Shown here one piece after another: positions 6,362 through 11,878 of a stretch of 11,878 bases of DNA. Made by a program: the position numbers and the translations under genes. The stretch is from Firmicutes bacterium UBA4874. GTDB taxonomy: Bacteria; Bacillota; Clostridia; Caldicoprobacterales; DTU083. The stretch lies in assembly GCA_002399435.1 (NCBI GenBank), contig DHDO01000111.1, positions 6,431 to 18,308 of the forward strand. Reading direction: 5' to 3'. A model generated the notes under the pieces. The model searched no databases. It had not been told where the DNA came from and saw only the letters and a program-made list of their open reading frames with translations. Position 1 is the first letter of the stretch. Each line of letters starts with the position of its first letter.

Positions 6362-8111
6362 TTTCCATATTCTCCCTTTGCTCTTGCCCGTATTGTTCCT
6401 GATACAGCTCCCTGTACAATCCTTCCTGATCGATCAGCTCATCATGGGTCCCCTGCTCAACAATGCGGCCGTGATCCAGAACAATGATTTCATCGGCTTT
6501 CCGCAGGGCGGAAATGCGGTGGGCAATAACAATGCCGGTATGGCCTTCCATTTCCCGTTTCAGATTTTTCAGGATTGCTCCCTCTGTCCGGGTATCCACA
6601 GCAGACAGGGCATCATCCAGAATGTAAATGGGCGGATGCCTGATAATCGCCCTGGCAATGGAAATCCGCTGCTTTTGCCCGCCGGACAGATTCGCTCCCC
6701 GCTCCCCGATCTGCGTTTCAAACTGATCCGGAAATTCCATGATATCCTGATAGATCATGCTGGACTGCACCGCACTTTTAATCTCGTCGTCAGAATACCT
6801 GTCATTGAAATAGCGGACGTTCTCATAGATACTGTCGGAAAACAAAAAATTGTCCTGGGGAACATAACCGATGTTTTCCCGAAGTTCCTCCAGGGAATAT
6901 TCGTTAATGTCCTTTCCGTCCAAAAGGATCTTTCCGGGCTCCACATTGTAAAGCCGCAGCAGGAGATTGACCAGTGTGGTCTTGCCGCTGCCGGTCCTGC
7001 CGATGACACCCAATATCCTGCCTTTTTTCAGGTTGATGTTGATATCCTTCAGGGCATACTCCTCCTGCCCGGGATAGCGGAAGGACAAATCCCGGATCGA
7101 AAGATTCCCTTCCAGCCGCTCCATGGAACCGGAGGGCGGGATCTCATCCCGGATCCCCGGCTCCACCTCAAAAATCTCGCCAAGCCGCTTATAGGAGGCC
7201 ATGCCTCTCTGAAAAATGTTGATAATTCTTCCAATGGAAATCACCGGACGCATAATCATGGCCAGATATCCGTTGAATGCAACAAAGTCGCCGAGGGAGA
7301 TCTCATGAGCCCGGACAAGAGAGCTTCCATAGATCAGATTGATTGTAAAACTGATGCCAAAGAAAATCTGAATCAGGGGAGTTAAAATGGAAGAAACCCT
7401 TACCATATTGATGTTGGACTGTTTCATCCGGTCGTTCAGCACATCAAACCGGCCAACTTCATCCTCCTCCTGCACATAGGTTTTGATGACCCGGATACCT
7501 GAAATGTTCTCCTGTATCCGGTCGGAGATGGTTGCAAAGTTCTTTTGTACCGTCCGGAACCGCTTCTGGATGGTCCCTCCCAGCCGGACGATAATGAAAA
7601 CAACGAAGGGAATCGGAAGCAGGGCGAACAGGGTCAGCCTGGTATTTACGGATTTCGCCATGGAAAAGACAGAGATCAGCCCCATACCAAGGCCGTTGAG
7701 GATCAGGGATACCCCGGGGCCAAAGCTTTGCCGCACGGCGCCGATGTCGTTGATGGCATAGGCCATGAGATCCCCGGTTTTCCGGTTGTTATAGAAATCA
7801 ACGGACATTTGCTGAAGATGCCGGAACAGCTTCATCCGCAGAAAACATTCCATGTTGCGGGCATTTCCCATAATGAAGTACCGCCAGATAAACCGGGTGG
7901 CAAAGACGCCCAGCGCGGCAAGAAGAATCCGGCCGACATACCGCATCACCTGGTGCGTATCAACGACAGGAGCCTTCAGCAAATCAATGATGATCCCCAG
8001 ATATCTGGGAGACAATGCTTCCATCGAAACACACAGCAACAGGAAAACAGTGCCCCACAGATAGTTCGTCCAGTACTTCCTCAGGAACTCCGATACAATT
8101 CTGTTCTTCAT
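6348..8111 (-). CDS. ABC exporter half-transporter, subunit with degenerate Walker B (heterodimer partner 1)
   Basis: This is the first gene of the transporter pair, 587 residues. Six membrane segments are predicted (about 17-45, 56-82, 135-154, 158-178, 242-262, 271-294), with the ATPase domain from about 335. Walker A is GRTGSGKTT (371-379), the Q-loop Gln is 419, the signature is a canonical LSGGQ (475-479), and the H-loop His is 531. Walker B reads IYILDD (495-500), so Asp500 replaces the catalytic Glu. In known heterodimers this subunit supplies the non-hydrolysing site, paired with the partner's off-consensus signature, exactly as seen here. The ATG has AAAGGA seven bases upstream. A good promoter lies about 100 bases before it, so the pair is a two-gene operon. 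No regulator gene is adjacent. Confidence 0.94.
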   Translation of the reverse strand: MKNRIVSEFLRKYWTNYLWGTVFLLLCVSMEALSPRYLGIIIDLLKAPVVDTHQVMRYVGRILLAALGVFATRFIWRYFIMGNARNMECFLRMKLFRHLQQMSVDFYNNRKTGDLMAYAINDIGAVRQSFGPGVSLILNGLGMGLISVFSMAKSVNTRLTLFALLPIPFVVFIIVRLGGTIQKRFRTVQKNFATISDRIQENISGIRVIKTYVQEEDEVGRFDVLNDRMKQSNINMVRVSSILTPLIQIFFGISFTINLIYGSSLVRAHEISLGDFVAFNGYLAMIMRPVISIGRIINIFQRGMASYKRLGEIFEVEPGIRDEIPPSGSMERLEGNLSIRDLSFRYPGQEEYALKDININLKKGRILGVIGRTGSGKTTLVNLLLRLYNVEPGKILLDGKDINEYSLEELRENIGYVPQDNFLFSDSIYENVRYFNDRYSDDEIKSAVQSSMIYQDIMEFPDQFETQIGERGANLSGGQKQRISIARAIIRHPPIYILDDALSAVDTRTEGAILKNLKREMEGHTGIVIAHRISALRKADEIIVLDHGRIVEQGTHDELIDQEGLYRELYQEQYGQEQRENMENEAS

Positions 8112-8177
8112 ATGGACATCCTTTTGGTTTTTTCCGATTCCTTATTATGAGCCCACACAGATGCACAGATGTCGCTG

Positions 8178-8207
8178 GAAACCGGCGAATCAGAAACCGG
8201 TTCGTCA
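8178..8207. repeat. two 15-bp direct repeats in the ABC operon leader
   Basis: GAAACCGGCGAATCA (8178-8192) is followed directly by GAAACCGGTTCGTCA (8193-8207); 12 of 15 positions agree. The second copy contains the palindrome AACCGGTT. The pair lies just downstream of the predicted promoter start, a usual place for a repressor site or a leader hairpin. A second tiny tandem, CACAGATG at 8156-8163 and 8164-8171, lies next to it. Function is not known. Confidence 0.5.
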
Positions 8208-8216
8208 GCTCTCTTT

Positions 8217-8245
8217 ATTATAGCATAGTGATACGTATAAGTGAA
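8217..8245 (-). promoter_or_regulatory. promoter of the ABC exporter operon with palindromic spacer
   Basis: On the minus strand TTCACT (8240-8245) and a perfect TATAAT (8217-8222) are 17 bases apart, the best promoter in the window. The spacer contains the 8-bp palindrome ATACGTAT (8231-8238). A dimeric repressor there would block RNA polymerase, as is common for exporter operons under MarR-, TetR- or GntR-type control. The promoter is well supported; the operator is a guess. Confidence 0.7.
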
Positions 8246-8253
8246 TTCAAAAT

Positions 8254-8314
8254 AAAAAAAAGGACAAAAAGACAAAGGGCTTTGATTCCTCCGCAAAGAG
8301 GAAGCAAGGCCCTT
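8254..8314 (-). terminator. intrinsic terminator of nrdJ
   Basis: On the minus strand AAGGGC (8309-8314) pairs with GCCCTT (8275-8280), and after a small internal loop TTCCTC pairs with GGAGGAA around a short loop. U-rich tracts follow (five at 8266-8270, then eight further on). It begins about 50 bases after the nrdJ stop and isolates nrdJ from the ABC operon promoter. The opposite strand has no T-tract, so it acts in one direction. Confidence 0.88.
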
Positions 8315-8365
8315 CTGCATCTGAAAACCCAGGATCCATGGAACCTGCGAATTCATATCACGGCA

Positions 8366-11300
8366 TCACGAACACCCGGTGGTTGCCCCACAGTCCTCAC
8401 AGACTTTGCAGGTGCCGTTCCTCCGCAGGCGTGTACTGCCGCAGGTGGCGCAGACCTCTCCATAGATCCGGTCGCCCTTGCCATTTTCCTTTTCCTCCCC
8501 GTCCGGAACGGGAGGATCCTCTGTCCTGCCTGCAGGAACCGTGCTGCCTTCGGTCTCATCCTCTGAGGTGGCCGTCACCAGGTCATGAGCGGAAAGAACC
8601 AGTTCGCCGCCTTGTTCTTCGGGCTTCACCTGACATCTGGAAAAGTCGCCCAGCTCAATGTCAATGATCTTGCTGACCAGATCTGAGATGGAGGTGGCAG
8701 ACTTGATATAGGGATGCCGGCTGACAAAGCCAGACGGCTCATATTGCTGACCCCTCAGGGTACGGGAAATCTCCTCCGCTGGGATATGGTACTGCAGCAT
8801 ATTGGAAATCGCCTTGGACAGGGAGGCCAACAGGCCTTTTACCACGGTTCCTTCCTTGTCTGTGGAAATAAACAGCTCCGCGATCTTCCCGTTGGGATAG
8901 AAATTGACGGTAACATACAGCTCAATATCCCCGATTTTGGCACTGTGCGTAAACCCGGGCCTCCTTCCCCTGGCTTTCTCCCGAACGGGAACGTTTCGCC
9001 TGCTTGCCTTGGCCACCTCCAGCAGCTCCTGATAAGTCATATCCTCCAGATCCCTTTCAGACTTTGGCGTAATCCCAGAAGTCAGGGGCTGGCTGGCCTT
9101 GGAACCATCCCGATATATGGCAATGGCTTTGGTACCTGTGTTGTAAGCCAGCAAATGGATTCGTTCAATATCCTTCACAGTGGCAGAATGGGGCAGGTTT
9201 ACGGTCTTGGAAACCGAGCCGGAAATCATGGGGGTGATCGCGGACACCATCAGCACATGCCCCTCCGGTGAGATGGAACGCTTGCCGGTGCCACATCTTC
9301 CAGCCGTATCAAAGATGGGATAATGCTCTTTCTTCAGATACGGAGCGCCTTCTATTTTACCATCCAGGATATGGCCGTCCGCATCCTTCCGCAGAATATA
9401 GCTGACAATGGCATCGATCTGTTCCTCCGGATATCCCAGATTCTTCAGTGCCGTTTCAATCACCGGGTTCACCATGATCATGGAATTCCCGCTGATCATT
9501 TTTTTATAGATCACATGGGCATAAAAGGGCTCAATGGAAGTCGCACCGCAGTCCATGGCAAAGGAAATGGTGCCGGTGGGAGCGACCACTGCTACCTGGG
9601 CATTCCGGTATCCAAACTTGGTACCGCTGTCATAGGCAAGATCCCAGCAATGCTTCAAGGCAGAGCTGACATTCTGAAAGCCCGTGGAATCCAGCAGTTC
9701 ATGATCCACCTTCATGGGTTCATAGCTTAAGCCCTCATATCCGTCGGATCGTGCCCCGGCAACCCGGGAATGATTGCGGATCACCCGCAGCATATACTTC
9801 TCATTCAGGCTGTATTTCTCAAAGGAACCGAGCTTCTGTGCCATCAGGGAAGAAACATAATAGGAATAGCCGGTCAGGATGCCCAAAATGGAGGCTGCCA
9901 ATGCCCGGGCTTCTGCGGAGTCATACGGATACCCTGCCGCCATCAGCAGGGAAGCCAGATTGGCAGGCCCAAGACCGGTGGTCCGAAACAGATGGGATCG
10001 CATCGCAATCTGCCTGGTAGGGAACTGTCCCCAGTGAATGGATGCCTCCAGAACCATCTGGACCAGGGCGACCGTATGCATGAAATCTTCCACCCGGAAG
10101 GATTTCGTCTCCGGATCGTAAAAAAAGTACAGGTTGATGGATGCCAGGTTGCATGCCGTATCGTTCAGGAAAGCATATTCACTGCAGGGGTTGGTTGCGT
10201 TGATCTGATTATGCTTTGCCCATGCCTGACCGTCTTCTCCCGCAGGACAGGTATGCCATTCATTGAACCTGCCGTGGAACTGCAGTCCCGGATCCGCACA
10301 GCTGTATGCGGACTGGTTGATCGCGTCCCACAGCTCCCGGACGGGGATTTCCCGGTCCACCGCGGAGTCTACCCTGCCACGCAGGGGAATGACCGCATCG
10401 GGATCCTGTTCCAGATTCCGGATCTTTTTCATGGTATCATCGGACAGACGGACAGAATTGTTCCCGTTCTGGCCGGATACGGTACTGTACGCATCACCGT
10501 TGAAATCCACATCATAGCCCATCTTGCCCAATGCCCGGACCTTGTCCTCTTCCTTTGCCTTCCAGGTCACAAACTTCAGGATATCCGGGTGATCGTCGTC
10601 CACAATGACCATTTTGGCGGCACGGCGTGTCGTGCCTCCGGATTTGATGGCGCCCGCATTTTTGTCAAGGCCTTTCAGAAAGCTCAGAAGTCCGGAAGAA
10701 TAGCCGCCGCTGGACAACTTCTCCCCTTCCCCGCGAATCGGCGAGAAATTGGTGCCGGTACCGGATCCTCCCTTGAACAGCTTCGTCTCCGTAACGTATT
10801 GTTCCGTAATGGACTGGTCCCCCATCAGCTTGTCCTTTATGGAGAGGATAAAGCAGGCGGAGGCCTGGGTCCGGGTATAACGATCCTTGCTCTCCACGAC
10901 CTTCTTTTGATCCGGATCATAATAATACAGGCCGTCGGGATCTCCGCTGATGCCGTAGGCAAGCTTCAGGCCGGTATTAAACCATTGAGGGGAATTGGGC
11001 GCCCATGCCTGGGAAAGCAGCAGATAAACCAGCTCATCGTACAGGATCTTTCCCTGCTCCTCCTCATCGATCAGCCCTTCGTCCTCCAATGCACGGACCC
11101 AGAAGGAAACCATGCGGTCCGCCACTTCCCGCATGCTTCGCTCGTGCCCCACCTCATTGGGAACTCCCGCTTTCCTGAAGTAATTCATGGCTATGATGTC
11201 ACAGGCGTTCTGGGAATACTGGACCGGAAATTCCAGATCCTTCATATCACATACCGCTTTGTTCCTTTTATAATCCATGATCCGGACATCGACGGTCTTC

Positions 11301-11389
11301 CATTCAAACAGATCATATACGGTCTTGTCAGGGTCTTTCTCCAGTTCCCTGGTAAACCTTCTCACCATCAAATCGTTTATCGTCTTCAA
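8366..11389 (-). CDS. nrdJ: adenosylcobalamin-dependent (class II) ribonucleotide reductase
   Basis: NrdJ reduces ribonucleotides to deoxyribonucleotides in the cytosol, using a radical generated from adenosylcobalamin, and needs no oxygen. The 1007-residue protein has the ribonucleotide reductase barrel up to about 770. It contains the first redox cysteine Cys179 (SACF), the thiyl motif NPCSE at 400-404 with Cys402 and Glu404, the second redox cysteine Cys413 (CNLASINL), and APTGTIS at 603-609. A TSCPD domain (about 800-888), an acidic linker (about 920-975) and a cysteine-rich tail follow. The tail (Cys980, 983, 994, 997, 1000, 1006) is a likely zinc ribbon or redox tail. The length fits the long clostridial form. 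The start is TTG: AAAGGAGGAG ends nine bases before it, and no ATG or GTG lies in frame between it and an upstream stop. The next ATG is codon 8. No NrdA/B, NrdD or NrdR is in the window. Confidence 0.96.
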   Translation of the reverse strand: MKTINDLMVRRFTRELEKDPDKTVYDLFEWKTVDVRIMDYKRNKAVCDMKDLEFPVQYSQNACDIIAMNYFRKAGVPNEVGHERSMREVADRMVSFWVRALEDEGLIDEEEQGKILYDELVYLLLSQAWAPNSPQWFNTGLKLAYGISGDPDGLYYYDPDQKKVVESKDRYTRTQASACFILSIKDKLMGDQSITEQYVTETKLFKGGSGTGTNFSPIRGEGEKLSSGGYSSGLLSFLKGLDKNAGAIKSGGTTRRAAKMVIVDDDHPDILKFVTWKAKEEDKVRALGKMGYDVDFNGDAYSTVSGQNGNNSVRLSDDTMKKIRNLEQDPDAVIPLRGRVDSAVDREIPVRELWDAINQSAYSCADPGLQFHGRFNEWHTCPAGEDGQAWAKHNQINATNPCSEYAFLNDTACNLASINLYFFYDPETKSFRVEDFMHTVALVQMVLEASIHWGQFPTRQIAMRSHLFRTTGLGPANLASLLMAAGYPYDSAEARALAASILGILTGYSYYVSSLMAQKLGSFEKYSLNEKYMLRVIRNHSRVAGARSDGYEGLSYEPMKVDHELLDSTGFQNVSSALKHCWDLAYDSGTKFGYRNAQVAVVAPTGTISFAMDCGATSIEPFYAHVIYKKMISGNSMIMVNPVIETALKNLGYPEEQIDAIVSYILRKDADGHILDGKIEGAPYLKKEHYPIFDTAGRCGTGKRSISPEGHVLMVSAITPMISGSVSKTVNLPHSATVKDIERIHLLAYNTGTKAIAIYRDGSKASQPLTSGITPKSERDLEDMTYQELLEVAKASRRNVPVREKARGRRPGFTHSAKIGDIELYVTVNFYPNGKIAELFISTDKEGTVVKGLLASLSKAISNMLQYHIPAEEISRTLRGQQYEPSGFVSRHPYIKSATSISDLVSKIIDIELGDFSRCQVKPEEQGGELVLSAHDLVTATSEDETEGSTVPAGRTEDPPVPDGEEKENGKGDRIYGEVCATCGSTRLRRNGTCKVCEDCGATTGCS

Positions 11390-11463
11390 GTGTGTCTTCT
11401 CCTCCTTTGTAATACAGCACCATTGCTTCCCGAATGCTCACTTGCATTCCCCGTTGTTTCCAT
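11386..11463 (-). CDS. possible 25-residue leader ORF overlapping the nrdJ TTG start
   Basis: On the minus strand an ATG at 11463 opens a 25-codon frame whose TGA overlaps the nrdJ TTG start (TTGA). The nrdJ Shine-Dalgarno lies inside the last codons. The peptide starts METTGNASEHSG and ends in a run of arginines followed by His-Thr. Its own ribosome binding site is weak (GTGGA five bases before). If translated, it would couple to the weak TTG start of nrdJ. It could be chance. Confidence 0.25.
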   Translation of the reverse strand: METTGNASEHSGSNGAVLQRRRRHT

Positions 11464-11475
11464 ATTTCCACAGAG

Positions 11476-11543
11476 CGGGTTTCAAGCGCCACGCAGAACG
11501 CGTCCTTTCACAAGCCAGGCGGCATGCTTTTTACAAGCTTCCG
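11476..11543 (-). other. possible structured region in the nrdJ leader
   Basis: CGGGTTT and AAACCCG (11476-11482 with 11537-11543) form a perfect 7-bp stem around 54 bases, with smaller inner pairings such as ACGC/GCGT. The shape resembles the closing stem of a structured leader RNA. I see none of the conserved cobalamin-riboswitch sequences here, and I recognise no known riboswitch class. The long leader (about 230 bases if the predicted promoter is right) makes leader control plausible. Confidence 0.3.
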
Positions 11544-11581
11544 GCAAAACCCGATTCCTTTCGGCAACGATTTCCCTTTAT

Positions 11582-11597
11582 ATACATTATGTAGTGC
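11582..11597. promoter_or_regulatory. NrdR-box-like site A upstream of nrdJ
   Basis: ATACATTATGTAGTGC agrees at about 10-11 of 16 positions with the NrdR box (recalled consensus ACACTATATATAGTGT). With site B, 33 bases away centre to centre, it forms a pair at roughly three DNA turns, near the spacing described for NrdR, the ATP/dATP-sensing repressor of ribonucleotide reductase genes. The match is partial. Confidence 0.45.
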
Positions 11598-11614
11598 CCT
11601 TATCTTTTTGCGCT

Positions 11615-11630
11615 ATACTACTTATAGTAT
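11615..11630. promoter_or_regulatory. NrdR-box-like site B upstream of nrdJ
   Basis: ATACTACTTATAGTAT lies in an 18-base perfect inverted repeat (TATACTA at 11614-11620, TAGTATA at 11625-11631) and agrees with the recalled NrdR box at about 12 of 16 positions. It overlaps the best candidate -10 of nrdJ, so binding would block transcription. The palindrome is certain; the regulator is inferred. Confidence 0.5.
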
Positions 11631-11652
11631 AATATCATCTGCAGAAATGCAA
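11624..11652 (-). promoter_or_regulatory. candidate nrdJ promoter
   Basis: On the minus strand TTGCAT (11647-11652) and TACTAT (11624-11629) are 17 bases apart, matching consensus at only 3/6 and 4/6. The -10 falls inside the palindromic site B. It is the best-spaced pair I find upstream of nrdJ, but other AT-rich -10 candidates exist. Confidence 0.35.
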
Positions 11653-11674
11653 TGGACAGATTTTGCCGTCCGTT

Positions 11675-11706
11675 AAAAACAGATCATGTATGACTCTCAC
11701 ATGATC
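11675..11706 (-). terminator. minus-strand hairpin with T-tract upstream of nrdJ
   Basis: GATCATGT (11682-11689) and ACATGATC (11699-11706) form a perfect 8-bp stem with a 9-base loop. On the minus strand it is followed by TGTTTTT. It would end a transcript arriving from beyond the right edge just before the nrdJ promoter, leaving nrdJ as its own transcription unit. The stem is AT-rich, so strength is moderate. Confidence 0.55.
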
Positions 11707-11725
11707 CAACCACCCTTGTTATAAT
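11696..11725 (+). promoter_or_regulatory. plus-strand promoter with extended -10
   Basis: CTCACA (11696-11701) and a perfect TATAAT (11720-11725) are 18 bases apart, and TG with one base before the hexamer (11717-11719) makes an extended -10. Transcription would run rightward from about 11732. A GGCCG/CGGCC hairpin lies at the start site. The only downstream frame (ATG at 11748, open to the window end) has no ribosome binding site and a low-complexity end, so I do not call a gene. Confidence 0.45.
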
Positions 11726-11731
11726 CGGCCG

Positions 11732-11806
11732 CTTCCGGCCATTCTTTATGGAGAATGAGGATATCCCGTTACATCATTTTCGAATCAGGAAATCAATGAT
11801 GTTTTT
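11732..11806 (+). ncRNA. candidate small RNA of about 75 bases
   Basis: The stretch runs from the predicted start of the extended -10 promoter to a hairpin with a T-tract (11771-11806), and holds no convincing coding frame. It contains the palindrome GGATATCC. The call rests only on promoter-terminator spacing. It is of no recognised RNA family. Confidence 0.2.
11771..11806 (+). terminator. plus-strand intrinsic terminator candidate
   Basis: ACATCATT (11771-11778) and AATGATGT (11795-11802) form a perfect 8-bp stem, with an inner TTC/GAA pairing, followed by five T residues (11802-11806) and then eight A residues. The A-run is the T-tract of an opposing terminator, so this looks like a bidirectional end for converging transcripts. 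Confidence 0.45.
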
Positions 11807-11850
11807 AAAAAAAACCCGCAGCTCAGGGACAGCTCAGGAGTTTCCCCTGA
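11807..11850 (-). terminator. minus-strand terminator candidate at the right edge
   Basis: On the minus strand a hairpin TCAGGGG/CTCCTGA with an AAA loop (11834-11850) and an AGCT/AGCT pairing closed by CC/GG (about 11815-11837) lead straight into eight T residues (11807-11814). It would end a gene lying right of the window. The AGCTCAGG motif is directly repeated here (about 11820-11838). The folding is my reading and other pairings compete. Confidence 0.4.
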
Positions 11851-11878
11851 CGCTTCCCCTTTTGTTCTTTCTTTCTTT

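Noticed and set aside
5525..7385. Plus-strand frames of 320 and 335 codons opposite the ABC genes
   Set aside because: They are antisense to well-conserved transporter sequence, and their translations have no recognisable domain.
11390..11620. Second cobalamin riboswitch before nrdJ
   Set aside because: I looked for the GCCAGGAGACC-like B12 box and the GGTGAAA...CCCCCGC core on the minus strand and found neither.
9770..11632. 620-codon open frame on the plus strand
   Set aside because: It lies opposite nrdJ and runs through the nrdJ promoter and leader. The long frame is a by-product of codon bias in nrdJ.
11748..11878. Plus-strand frame from ATG 11748 open to the window end (43 codons)
   Set aside because: There is no ribosome binding site, the end is low complexity (runs of T and C), and it crosses two predicted terminator hairpins. 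A gene running off the edge cannot be fully excluded.

Overview
The window looks like a chromosomal segment of an anaerobic, moderately GC-rich Firmicute (Clostridia). This is inferred from the gene content, not from a database match. The content is a coenzyme B12-dependent ribonucleotide reductase, an [FeFe]-hydrogenase family protein, a B12 riboswitch with a terminator-type expression platform, an INS-containing bacterial prolyl-tRNA synthetase, and strong Shine-Dalgarno sites. I see no mobile element, integrase, CRISPR array, rRNA or tRNA.

Layout from left to right. A corrinoid adenosyltransferase (cobO, minus, 92-619) is preceded by a cobalamin riboswitch (793-952, minus) and an intrinsic terminator (704-739). 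Upstream of these lies prolyl-tRNA synthetase (proS, minus, 1057-2754). A 354-base divergent intergenic region with a proS promoter, a short tandem repeat and a possible 22-residue leader ORF separates proS from a 462-residue [FeFe]-hydrogenase-like protein (plus, 3109-4497). A convergent gap of 124 bases is filled with two 21-bp direct repeats and a perfect-period 11-bp tandem array. Next come the two half-transporters of a heterodimeric ABC exporter (minus, 6348-8111 then 4622-6361, 14-bp overlap), with their own promoter. The class II ribonucleotide reductase nrdJ (minus, 8366-11389, TTG start) ends in a clear terminator. Its long leader carries two sites resembling NrdR boxes, a small ORF overlapping the start codon, and a long-range stem. 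The right end (11640-11878) has no convincing gene, but holds three hairpins with T-tracts and an outward-facing promoter.

The functional thread is cobalamin. CobO makes adenosylcobalamin, NrdJ consumes it as its radical cofactor, and the riboswitch adjusts CobO to the cofactor supply. The hydrogenase-like protein fits the same anaerobic lifestyle, but it stands alone without maturases or electron-transfer partners. The ABC exporter has textbook asymmetric ATP sites and is probably a drug or lipid exporter of unknown substrate.

Nothing here is clearly a new system. The items most worth a second look are the atypical hydrogenase, the putative NrdR/leader control region of nrdJ, the riboswitch's predicted terminator/antiterminator switch, and the tandem repeats between the convergent genes.
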